This document shows positions 1 to 5,461 of a stretch of 5,461 bases of DNA, in pieces. A model generated the notes under the pieces. That model made no database searches. It was not told the origin of the DNA and saw only the letters and a program-made list of their open reading frames with translations. Both the position numbers and the translations under genes were made by a program. This DNA is from Bacteroidota bacterium (GTDB taxonomy: Bacteria; Bacteroidota; Bacteroidia; Cytophagales; Cyclobacteriaceae). The stretch covers positions 1-5,461 of the forward strand of contig JAEYXN010000113.1 of the NCBI GenBank assembly GCA_023431285.1. Direction: 5' to 3'. Position 1 is the first letter of the stretch, and the number at the start of each line of letters is the position of its first letter.

Positions 1-965
1 TTTCAGGAGCGATCAAAACCTTTACCATCAACGCGAAGACATTGCAAAATCACGGTGGTGAAGATCCGAATCGCAGCGTATCCATTTATCTGCCGCCAGG
101 ATATGAAAAATCAAACAAGCGCTTTCCTGTAATTTATTATCTGCACGGATTTATGGGTACAGACCATATCTCTCCATCTATGAAGATGATACTTGACCGG
201 GCCATAGCGCAGCAAAAGATCCGACCATTTATTCTAGTCATTGCAAATAATTATACACTATACGAAGGAAGCTTCTACAGCAACTCTACGCTTACGGGTA
301 ACTGGACCGACTTTCAAGCCAAAGAGTTAGTTGAATACGTCGACAAAAATTTCAGAACGATAGCAAGCCGGGATGGTCGCGGAATAGCCGGACATTCTAT
401 GGGAGGATACGGAGCTATCAAAATAGGTATGTTGTTTCCCGATGTGTTCAGCAGCGTTTATGCATTGAGCCCCGGGTTGCTGACCTTCGTGAAGGAGTTT
501 GGTCCCAACAGCAATTCATTCAAAGAGTTGGGTAACATTAAAACGCAGGAGGAATTAAAGAAATCATATTACCCTAAAGTACTCGTGGCCGTAGCCAGGG
601 CGTGGTCGCCTAATCCTGCAAAGCCTCCGTTCTATTGCGATGTTCCCTTTACCTACAAAGGAGACAGTTTAATTGTCGATAACAACGTGCTTGAGAAATG
701 GAATCAAAACATGCCTGTGTATATGGTCGACCAATACGCATCAAACCTTCGTAAGTTAAAAGCATTGAAGCTTGACTGGGGAAGAAATGATGCGAGTCGG
801 TTTCCCCTTCAGTGTACCATGTTTAGCCAGCGCCTTGAAAACCTTGGTATAAATCATTATGCTGAAGAATACATTGGAGATCATGGAAACAAGATCTGGA
901 CCACAGATGGAAGGGTCCTGAACGATCTTCTGCCCTTTTTCAACGAATATCTGAAATTCGATTAA
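1..965 (+). CDS. Alpha/beta-hydrolase esterase, esterase D family (5' partial)
   Basis: This is a serine hydrolase of the putative esterase family (PF00756; esterase D / enterochelin esterase-like), expected to cleave carboxylic esters. The frame is open from base 3, giving 320 visible residues and a TAA stop. The TTG at 42 is probably not the start: the 13 codons before it (SGAIKTFTINAKT) look like the usual first beta strand ahead of the SIYLPPGY motif, so the true start, and any signal peptide, lies outside the window. Numbering from the first visible codon, the oxyanion-hole motif LHGFMG is near 47-52. The nucleophile elbow is GHSMGG with Ser132. The likely acid is Asp263 (in WGRNDAS) and the likely base His294 (in GDHGNKIW), so the triad looks complete. 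Residues about 160-245 form an insert that may shape the substrate pocket. The stop lies 10 bp before the transporter start, which suggests one operon. The substrate is not readable from sequence; family membership is confident. Confidence 0.88.
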   Translation, partial: SGAIKTFTINAKTLQNHGGEDPNRSVSIYLPPGYEKSNKRFPVIYYLHGFMGTDHISPSMKMILDRAIAQQKIRPFILVIANNYTLYEGSFYSNSTLTGNWTDFQAKELVEYVDKNFRTIASRDGRGIAGHSMGGYGAIKIGMLFPDVFSSVYALSPGLLTFVKEFGPNSNSFKELGNIKTQEELKKSYYPKVLVAVARAWSPNPAKPPFYCDVPFTYKGDSLIVDNNVLEKWNQNMPVYMVDQYASNLRKLKALKLDWGRNDASRFPLQCTMFSQRLENLGINHYAEEYIGDHGNKIWTTDGRVLNDLLPFFNEYLKFD

Positions 966-975
966 TTGATAAAAC

Positions 976-2271
976 GTGATTGCACTCCTGGGCTTCGCCA
1001 CCATTGCTGTGTTCCTCATCCTGATATTAACGAAGCGACTTTCGGTTATCACTGCTTTGGTTTTGGTGCCGGTAGTGTTCGGGTTAATGGCAGGCTTCAA
1101 TGCGAAAGAGTTGGGTGACATGATGTTTGCAGGAATCAAACAGGTTGCTCCTACCGGCATCATGCTTGTATTTGCAGTGTTATACTTTGGTGTGATGCTG
1201 GATGCAGGACTGTTCGATCCGGTTGTCGCGTTCATTATCAGAACAGTTAAGGGTGACCCGCTCAAGGTGGTGATGGGAACTTCTATTCTTACCATGATTG
1301 TGCATCTTGATGGAGATGGCACGGCAACATTCATGATCGTGGGCTCCGCATTCCTGCCGATCTATACAAGACTAAAGATGAGCCGTCTTGTACTCGCAGG
1401 AATTGTTGCGCTTAGTGTCGGACCTCTGCATCTTGTGCCCTGGTCAGGTACTTCAGCACGCGCGATATCAACGTTGGACACTACTGCTGACCAACTCTTT
1501 AATCCTAATCTGCCCGCCATCGCTGCCGGGATAATTTGGGTGTTGATCGTGGCTTACATTCTTGGAAAGCAGGAACGAAAGCGGTTAGGAGTTGTCAATC
1601 TTGACTACCACCATCATGCCTCGCTCAGCGAAGAACAAAAATCCTTTCGCAGACCGAACCTGATCTGGCTTAATGCAGTGGTGACGATATTACTGATAAT
1701 CGTTCTCATTCAGGCTTGGATGCCCGCGCCTGTGCTTTTTATGATCGCGAGTGTAATAGCCCTGCTGATCAACTATCCTTTATTGCGTGATCAGCAAAAG
1801 GTATTGAAGAGTCATGGAGCAAATATATTTCTGGTATCGAGTATGATCTTTGCGGCAGGTATTTTTTCCGGAATCCTTACTGGCTCAAAGATGATTGAAG
1901 CGATGGCGTCCACATTGATCTCATTCATTCCGGAACAACATTCCAACTTGTTGCCGTTTCTGACAGCGGTGACGAGCATGCCATGCAGTCTGCTCTTTAC
2001 TCCAGATGCATACTATTTTGGGGTTGTGCCCGTGATAAGTCAGACTGCTTTGCACTACGGTGTTGATCCGCTGGAAATAGGCCGCGCTGCGCTTTTAGGA
2101 CAAATGACAGTAGGCTTTCCGTTAAGTCCTTTGACTGCCTCTACGTTTCTCCTGATTGGACTATGTGAAGTGGATTTGGGTGACCACCAGAAGTTTATTT
2201 TTAAATGGGCATTTGGGACAACGATTGTGATGACCATCGTGGCAATCCTGACAGGATCAATACATATTTAA
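976..2271 (+). CDS. CitMHS-family carboxylate:cation symporter (citrate transporter-like)
   Basis: This is an inner-membrane secondary transporter of the CitMHS family, whose characterised members import metal-citrate complexes with protons. The 431 residues match the usual family length, with about 11-12 hydrophobic segments spread over the chain. Family motifs in order are HLDGDGTATFMI (110-121), LPIYTRL (127-133), PWSGTSAR (155-162), TPDAYYFGVVPV (342-353), FPLSPLTAST (381-390) and GDHQKFIFKWAF (402-413). A more polar stretch at about 198-228 is probably the central cytoplasmic loop. The start is GTG at 976: an in-frame TAA at 970-972 excludes anything further upstream, and there is no clear Shine-Dalgarno sequence. 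It follows the esterase by 10 bp and precedes the AtuA pair, so its cargo is probably the substrate of that pair, perhaps a hydroxy- or branched carboxylate. In PWSGTSAR two small residues differ from the commoner PWGGPTAR, which may mean altered specificity. The citrate label is by family only. Confidence 0.92.
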   Translation: MIALLGFATIAVFLILILTKRLSVITALVLVPVVFGLMAGFNAKELGDMMFAGIKQVAPTGIMLVFAVLYFGVMLDAGLFDPVVAFIIRTVKGDPLKVVMGTSILTMIVHLDGDGTATFMIVGSAFLPIYTRLKMSRLVLAGIVALSVGPLHLVPWSGTSARAISTLDTTADQLFNPNLPAIAAGIIWVLIVAYILGKQERKRLGVVNLDYHHHASLSEEQKSFRRPNLIWLNAVVTILLIIVLIQAWMPAPVLFMIASVIALLINYPLLRDQQKVLKSHGANIFLVSSMIFAAGIFSGILTGSKMIEAMASTLISFIPEQHSNLLPFLTAVTSMPCSLLFTPDAYYFGVVPVISQTALHYGVDPLEIGRAALLGQMTVGFPLSPLTASTFLLIGLCEVDLGDHQKFIFKWAFGTTIVMTIVAILTGSIHI

Positions 2272-2338
2272 CGAATGGATTCTTGTTTGATCTAAAGCTT
2301 TTGACCTAAGCGTGTTTGTTGATTAATATTATTATCGA

Positions 2339-3685
2339 ATGAAAAACAGGATTCGTATAGGATGCGGTGCAGGATTTTCGGGTGACAGACTGGAGCCTGC
2401 TCTTGTGCTGGCTGAGAGAGGCAGGCTTGACTACCTGGTGCTGGAATGCCTTGCCGAGAGAACAATTGCGCTGGCGCAGAAACGGAAAACGAAAGACCCA
2501 ACCAAAGGGTATGACCCATTGCTGCAGAGGCGGATTGAATCCTTGCTACCTGCACTGACGAAAAACAATGTGACGCTCATTACCAACATGGGTGCCGCCA
2601 ATCCTATAGAAGCAGCAAGGAAAACCGCGGAGATAGCACGCAAGCTGAAATCGAAGGTAAAAGTTGCAGCGGTAATTGGTGATGATGTCTTCGGGAAGCT
2701 CGATGTTTCATCATTAGGGCTTGAAACAAAGGAACCGCTTCATAAGTCAGGCGAGGTGATTTCGGCAAATGCATATCTCGGAGTTGATGGAATTCTGGCT
2801 GCTCTTCGCGCCGATGCAAACATTATTATTACTGGAAGGGTAGCGGACCCATCATTATTTCTTGCACCCATGATCTTTGAATTTGGTTGGTCGATCAATG
2901 ATTATAATTTGCTGGGCAAAGGAACAGTCATTGGGCATTTGCTGGAATGTGCGGGCCATATTACCAGAGGATACTTCGCCGATCCATTAAAGAAACCGGT
3001 TGAAGGTTTGCATAATCTCGGCCATCCGTTTGTTGAGGTCAGCAAAGATGGATCGGCTATTATCAGCAAAGTGAAAGACACCGGCGGAGTGATAAATCTT
3101 CAAACAGTGAAGGAACAGCTGCTGTATGAAGTAACTAATCCCTATGAATACTTTACACCGGATGTGGTCGCGGATTTCACTTCAGTGAAATTACGCGAAC
3201 TTGCCCGTGACCAGGTTGAAGTTACCGGTGGACACGGTAAAGCGCGTCCGGAAAATTATAAGGTCAGCGTCGGATACAAAGCGTTTTATCTCGGAGAGGG
3301 AGAGATCTCGTATGCCGGGGAGGCCGCCCTGGAACGCGCACAAATGGCAGGTGAAATCTTGAAGAAGAGATTTGCGGATGGCCTGGTGATTTCTGATCAT
3401 CCTGTTAAAGACATCCGGGTTGATTACATCGGACTTAGTTCGGTTCATCGAAAGGAGTTCAGCGCTTCCTCAGCCGCACCTTACGAGATCCGGCTACGAC
3501 TTGCCGGAAAGGCAGAAACACCGGAAGATGCAGCGTTGATTGGCGACGAGGTTGAGGCACTGTACACTAATGGTCCGGCCGCGGGGGGTGGTGTCCGAAA
3601 AACTGTAACTGAAGTCGTTGGGATTGTTTCCACTTTGATGTCACGGGAGCAAATTAAAGAGGATGTTATAATCATTGAATCCTGA
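2339..3685 (+). CDS. AtuA family protein (DUF1446), stand-alone main domain
   Basis: This 448-residue protein belongs to the DUF1446 / AtuA family (PF07287), named after a gene of the Pseudomonas acyclic terpene (citronellol/geraniol) utilisation cluster. The biochemical reaction of the family is not established to my knowledge. Conserved blocks visible are GCGAGFSGDR (8-17), DYLVLECLAERTIALAQ (31-47), TNMGAANP (82-89), ANAYLG (143-148), ITGRVADPSL (164-173), HLLECAGHITRGYFADP (200-216), GHP (228-230), NPYEYFTPDVVADF (267-280), YIGLSS (363-368) and NGPAAGGGVR (411-420). The ECLAERT version of the second block marks the shorter subfamily rather than the classical long AtuA. No signal peptide or membrane segment is seen, so it is probably cytoplasmic. 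It starts at ATG after a 67-bp gap from the transporter, with no Shine-Dalgarno sequence. The 99-residue partner follows after 3 bp. Together they cover the domains that long AtuA proteins carry in one chain. The family call is firm; the function is unknown. Confidence 0.92.
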   Translation: MKNRIRIGCGAGFSGDRLEPALVLAERGRLDYLVLECLAERTIALAQKRKTKDPTKGYDPLLQRRIESLLPALTKNNVTLITNMGAANPIEAARKTAEIARKLKSKVKVAAVIGDDVFGKLDVSSLGLETKEPLHKSGEVISANAYLGVDGILAALRADANIIITGRVADPSLFLAPMIFEFGWSINDYNLLGKGTVIGHLLECAGHITRGYFADPLKKPVEGLHNLGHPFVEVSKDGSAIISKVKDTGGVINLQTVKEQLLYEVTNPYEYFTPDVVADFTSVKLRELARDQVEVTGGHGKARPENYKVSVGYKAFYLGEGEISYAGEAALERAQMAGEILKKRFADGLVISDHPVKDIRVDYIGLSSVHRKEFSASSAAPYEIRLRLAGKAETPEDAALIGDEVEALYTNGPAAGGGVRKTVTEVVGIVSTLMSREQIKEDVIIIES

Positions 3686-3688
3686 AGA

Positions 3689-3988
3689 ATGAAACTCTAC
3701 GAGATCGCACACAGCCGGGCAGGAGATAAAGGTAACACGCTTACGCTATCACTTATTCCATACCGTGAGTCTGATTACAATATGCTTTGCGAAAAGGTCA
3801 CTGTGGAAAGAGTTAAGACCCATCTGCAGGGAATCGTTTCCGGAGAGGTCATCCGATATGAATTACCTGATATAGCGTCGCTCCTTTTTGTTTGTCATGA
3901 TGCCTTGCAAGGAGGTGTAACCACTTCTCTTGCCATTGACACGCATGGAAAAACACTGAGCTATGCATTGCTGGAAATGGAATTGTGA
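3689..3988 (+). CDS. AtuA-related small protein (AtuA C-terminal-like domain)
   Basis: This complete 99-residue protein matches the small AtuA-like domain found either at the C terminus of long AtuA proteins or, as here, as a separate gene beside a short DUF1446 protein. Typical blocks are visible: IAHSRAGDKGNTLTLSL (6-22), the charged stretch VTVERVKTHLQ (37-47), YELPDIASLLFVCHDALQGG (57-76) and SLAIDTHGKTLSYALLEMEL (80-99). There is no signal peptide, cysteine cluster or membrane segment. Its ATG begins 3 bp after the TGA of the upstream gene, so the two are almost certainly co-transcribed and probably translationally coupled. The products likely form one complex, by analogy with the fused version. 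The gene ends 9 bp from the stop of the convergent acetyltransferase, and no rho-independent terminator is visible there. The family call is firm; its role is unknown. Confidence 0.88.
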   Translation: MKLYEIAHSRAGDKGNTLTLSLIPYRESDYNMLCEKVTVERVKTHLQGIVSGEVIRYELPDIASLLFVCHDALQGGVTTSLAIDTHGKTLSYALLEMEL

Positions 3989-3997
3989 TCCAACGCT

Positions 3998-4525
3998 TTA
4001 ATCGGGACCGTGTGTTATCACTCTGCTCCTCTTCATCATTAAGTCCGTCTGCGCATCATCGCCCAACATGAAAACATGTTTATCGAATACGGTGAATCCG
4101 TTCCTTTCGTAGAAGCCAATTGCCCTGAAGTTCTTCTCCCATACGCCAAGCCAGATATAATCTGCATGTCGCTCCGCTGCTACGGACATCGCTTTCTCGA
4201 ACAATAATTGGCCGACCTTTCTCCCCTGGTATTCTTTGAGCACGTAAATGCGTTCTATCTCAACACCGGAGGCGTCCTTTATAGCTGTTTGAGAATCGCC
4301 GAAATTAAGTTTTACGTATCCGATGATATTCTCCTCTGAGGTGGCGAAGTAAAATTCGGATGATGGGGTGGCTAACTGTTCAGTCAGCTTCTTCAGTGAG
4401 AATTCCTCCTGGAGATACTTTGATATATTCTCTTCTGAGAAGGCTTCATAGAAAGTTTTCCTGCTGATGAGCTGCAACATTTTCACTTCACCGGCTTCGA
4501 CTTTACGGACTTTGGTTCGCTTCAT
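3998..4525 (-). CDS. GNAT N-acetyltransferase, PaiA-like
   Basis: This is a GCN5-related acetyltransferase that would move an acetyl group from acetyl-CoA to an amine. The chain resembles Bacillus PaiA (a polyamine N-acetyltransferase) throughout: KTFYEAF near the N terminus, SEFYFATSEENIIGYVKLN (56-74), EIERIYVLKEYQGRKVGQLL (89-108), IWLGVWEKNFRAIGFYERNGF (124-144) and the C-terminal HVFMLGDDAQTDLMMKR (150-166). Numbering is from the ATG at 4525-4523, giving 175 residues. A TTG three codons upstream is also open, but ATG is preferred. The CoA pyrophosphate loop reads QGRKVG, where the fourth position, usually glycine, is lysine. The protein lacks membrane or signal segments, so it is cytoplasmic. 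It is transcribed away from chrA and converges on the AtuA cluster, and nothing links it to either. A good promoter lies about 30-60 bp upstream. The polyamine substrate is inferred from resemblance only. Confidence 0.9.
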   Translation of the reverse strand: MKRTKVRKVEAGEVKMLQLISRKTFYEAFSEENISKYLQEEFSLKKLTEQLATPSSEFYFATSEENIIGYVKLNFGDSQTAIKDASGVEIERIYVLKEYQGRKVGQLLFEKAMSVAAERHADYIWLGVWEKNFRAIGFYERNGFTVFDKHVFMLGDDAQTDLMMKRSRVITHGPD

Positions 4526-4553
4526 GCAATTCAAGGCTTTCTGGAGACGGGCC

Positions 4554-4586
4554 GAAATTTAGTCAGGATGGTGTGGTTGTACCAAA
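4554..4586 (-). promoter_or_regulatory. Bacteroidetes-type promoter for the acetyltransferase
   Basis: On the - strand, TTTG (4586-4583) is followed after 21 bp by TAAATTTC (4561-4554). The Bacteroidetes sigma consensus is TTTG, about 19-21 bp, then TAnnTTTG, so nine of ten fixed bases match and the spacing fits. Transcription would begin near 4547, leaving a leader of about 20 nt before the ATG at 4525. The match was found by eye; a start-site map would settle it. Confidence 0.5.
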
Positions 4587-4656
4587 GGTCTTTCGATTAA
4601 GTCTGAGAGGATATCTATCGGTTACTACCTGAAAACCCTTTGTTCGGATAGGCCCC

Positions 4657-4686
4657 GGGTTGGTCAGGTCACATCCTGACCCATCC
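4657..4686. repeat. Imperfect inverted repeat / hairpin in the divergent region
   Basis: A perfect 7-bp inverted repeat, GGTCAGG (4662-4668) and CCTGACC (4675-4681), is separated by the 6-nt loop TCACAT. Allowing one mismatch and one G-U pair, the stem extends to 12 positions (4657-4668 with 4675-4686). No T-tract follows on either strand, so it is not a typical intrinsic terminator. It lies between the outward-facing acetyltransferase promoter and the candidate chrA promoter, where an operator for a dimeric regulator would be plausible. Confidence 0.55.
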
Positions 4687-4690
4687 CGAC

Positions 4691-4722
4691 GTTGTTAAAG
4701 TTGAACCTCTCTCGTAATATTG
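4691..4722 (+). promoter_or_regulatory. Candidate promoter for chrA
   Basis: GTTG (4691-4694), a 20-bp spacer and TAATATTG (4715-4722) match the Bacteroidetes consensus TTTG / TAnnTTTG at eight of ten fixed bases. Transcription would start near 4729, giving a leader of roughly 54 nt before the chrA ATG. The leader would contain the 11-bp direct repeat and the mini-ORF. The match is weaker than the promoter on the other strand and could be chance. Confidence 0.25.
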
Positions 4723-4744
4723 TGATCAGCCGATATACCTGGTT

Positions 4745-4782
4745 AACACCCTGCATACTGAACTACCCATGAACACCCTGCA
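4745..4782 (+). repeat. 11-bp direct repeat ahead of chrA
   Basis: AACACCCTGCA occurs twice without mismatch, at 4745-4755 and 4772-4782, with a period of 27 bp. The second copy abuts the chrA ATG at 4783. Neighbouring bases differ on both sides, so the identity is limited to these 11 bases. It could be a paired regulator site or a small duplication; nothing in the sequence decides between them. Confidence 0.6.
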
Positions 4783-4786
4783 ATGA
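4769..4786 (+). other. Five-codon mini-ORF overlapping the chrA start
   Basis: ATG AAC ACC CTG CAA TGA encodes MNTLQ. Its TGA (4784-4786) overlaps the chrA ATG (4783-4785) as ATGA. This is the classical arrangement for translational coupling, in which ribosomes ending the short frame restart on the main gene. It contains the second copy of the direct repeat. An overlap this short can arise by chance, so translation is unproven. Confidence 0.2.
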
Positions 4787-5461
4787 GTGCGCCTCCCTCT
4801 TCCGATCGTTCAAACCTCGCTGAGGTAGCCTCAGTTTTCTTCCGGCTGGGATGTATTGCTTTCGGTGGGCCCGCAGCACACATCTCCATGATGGAGGAAG
4901 AAATCGTCAGGAAAAGAAAGTGGATTTCAGGTGAACATTTTCTCGACCTCGTAGGTGCCACCAACTTAATCCCCGGTCCGAACTCAACAGAAATGACCAT
5001 GCACTGTGGTCATGAACGCGCCGGATGGAAAGGACTCGTCGTTGCCGGAATGTGCTTCATCTTTCCTGCCGTGGTCCTCACAGGCGTTATTGCCTGGGCA
5101 TACGAACAGTATGGATCCCTCCCAGACGTCCAGCGCTTCATCTATGGAATCAAGCCTGCCATCATTGCCATAATCATATCAACAATGATTTCTCTCGGAA
5201 AGAAGGCAGTGAAGTCGATAGTTCTCGCCGGACTCGGTCTTATCGCAGCAATAATCACGTTGCTTGGAGTGAACGAAATTTACGTCCTTTTTGGTGGTGG
5301 CCTGATCGGTGTTTTGATCTGCTTCATTACAAAACCGGAGAGATTATCGTCACTCATTCCTTTTGCAATGCTCGCGCCAGTGACCCGTGAAATATCAGGA
5401 TGGCAAATCTTCCTGACATTCCTTAAGATAGGCGCAATTCTATATGGCAGCGGCTACGTTC
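4783..5461 (+). CDS. chrA: CHR-family (chromate) transporter ChrA, 3' partial
   Basis: This is the first 226 residues of an inner-membrane transporter of the chromate ion transporter (CHR) family, whose characterised members export chromate. ATG at 4783 is the only ATG between the upstream in-frame TGA (4759-4761) and the first conserved motif. The N-terminal CHR domain shows FFRLGCIAFGGPAAHI (19-34), the charged stretch EEEIVRKRKW (38-47), NLIPGPNSTEM (61-71) and GW (81-82). Hydrophobic segments follow at about 84-106, 123-137, 145-161 and 166-182. The visible end, FLKIGAILYGSGYV (213-226), looks like the start of the second CHR domain (family pattern F-KIG-ilyGsGYV), so this is probably the long two-domain form rather than the paired short form. 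The frame is open to the last base. Many CHR proteins from environmental bacteria have no tested substrate, so chromate export is inferred from family. No reductase or regulator gene is visible beside it. Confidence 0.93.
   Translation, partial: MSAPPSSDRSNLAEVASVFFRLGCIAFGGPAAHISMMEEEIVRKRKWISGEHFLDLVGATNLIPGPNSTEMTMHCGHERAGWKGLVVAGMCFIFPAVVLTGVIAWAYEQYGSLPDVQRFIYGIKPAIIAIIISTMISLGKKAVKSIVLAGLGLIAAIITLLGVNEIYVLFGGGLIGVLICFITKPERLSSLIPFAMLAPVTREISGWQIFLTFLKIGAILYGSGYV

Noticed and set aside
42..44. TTG as the start codon of the esterase
   Set aside because: The frame stays open to the window edge and the residues before it fit the family's first strand, so the gene more likely starts outside the window.
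756..1334. A 192-codon open frame on the - strand
   Set aside because: It lies antisense to the esterase and transporter genes, both with full sets of family motifs. Its product is rich in Thr, Asn, Pro and Ser with no recognisable domain, as expected for a shadow frame.
2286..2318. Possible promoter in the gap before the AtuA gene: TTTG (2286-2289), 21 bp, CGTGTTTG (2311-2318)
   Set aside because: Spacing and both TTTG parts fit the Bacteroidetes consensus, but the TA of the -7 element is CG. Internal transcription is possible but not supported well enough to annotate.
3986..4021. Possible terminator between the convergent AtuA-related and acetyltransferase genes
   Set aside because: Only a 5-bp match (GTGAT / ATCAC) with a long loop and no T-tract is seen in or near the 9-bp gap.
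4532..4534. Upstream TTG start for the acetyltransferase
   Set aside because: ATG three codons downstream is in frame, needs no rare start, and precedes the first family-like residues; the TTG adds only three unconserved residues.
4743..5000. An 85-codon open frame on the - strand
   Set aside because: It is antisense to the conserved N-terminal CHR domain of chrA and has no recognisable domain.
5025..5390. A 121-codon open frame on the + strand
   Set aside because: It is in a different frame from chrA, whose reading frame carries CHR motifs across the same bases; the product is rich in Arg, His and Cys, typical of an out-of-frame read.

Overview
The window reads as a piece of a Bacteroidota chromosome. 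Start codons lack convincing Shine-Dalgarno sequences, base composition is moderate, and the one good promoter found (TTTG, 21 bp, TAAATTTC) fits the Bacteroidetes sigma consensus TTTG / TAnnTTTG. This assignment is an inference from sequence style, not from a marker gene. There are six protein-coding genes, the first and last cut by the window edges. No RNA genes, insertion sequences or CRISPR arrays are visible.

Left and centre (1-3988, + strand): four genes run in the same direction and probably act together. They are an alpha/beta-hydrolase esterase of the esterase D type (5' end missing), a CitMHS-family carboxylate transporter 10 bp downstream, a DUF1446/AtuA-family protein after a 67-bp gap, and a 99-residue AtuA-related small protein 3 bp later. 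The last two look like the two halves of longer AtuA proteins, encoded separately. A reasonable model is that the esterase frees a carboxylate, the CitMHS protein imports it with a cation or protons, and the AtuA pair handles it inside the cell. The substrate and the AtuA reaction are unknown. None of the other acyclic terpene utilisation genes is present here, so the name AtuA should not be read as proof of terpene degradation. This is the most interesting part of the window.

Right (3998-5461): a PaiA-like GNAT N-acetyltransferase on the - strand converges on the AtuA cluster with only 9 bp between stop codons. It diverges from chrA, the 5' part of a two-domain CHR-family (chromate) transporter on the + strand that runs off the window. 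The 257-bp divergent intergenic region holds a good promoter for the acetyltransferase, a weaker one facing chrA, a strong imperfect hairpin, an 11-bp direct repeat with a 27-bp period, and a five-codon mini-ORF whose stop overlaps the chrA start as ATGA.
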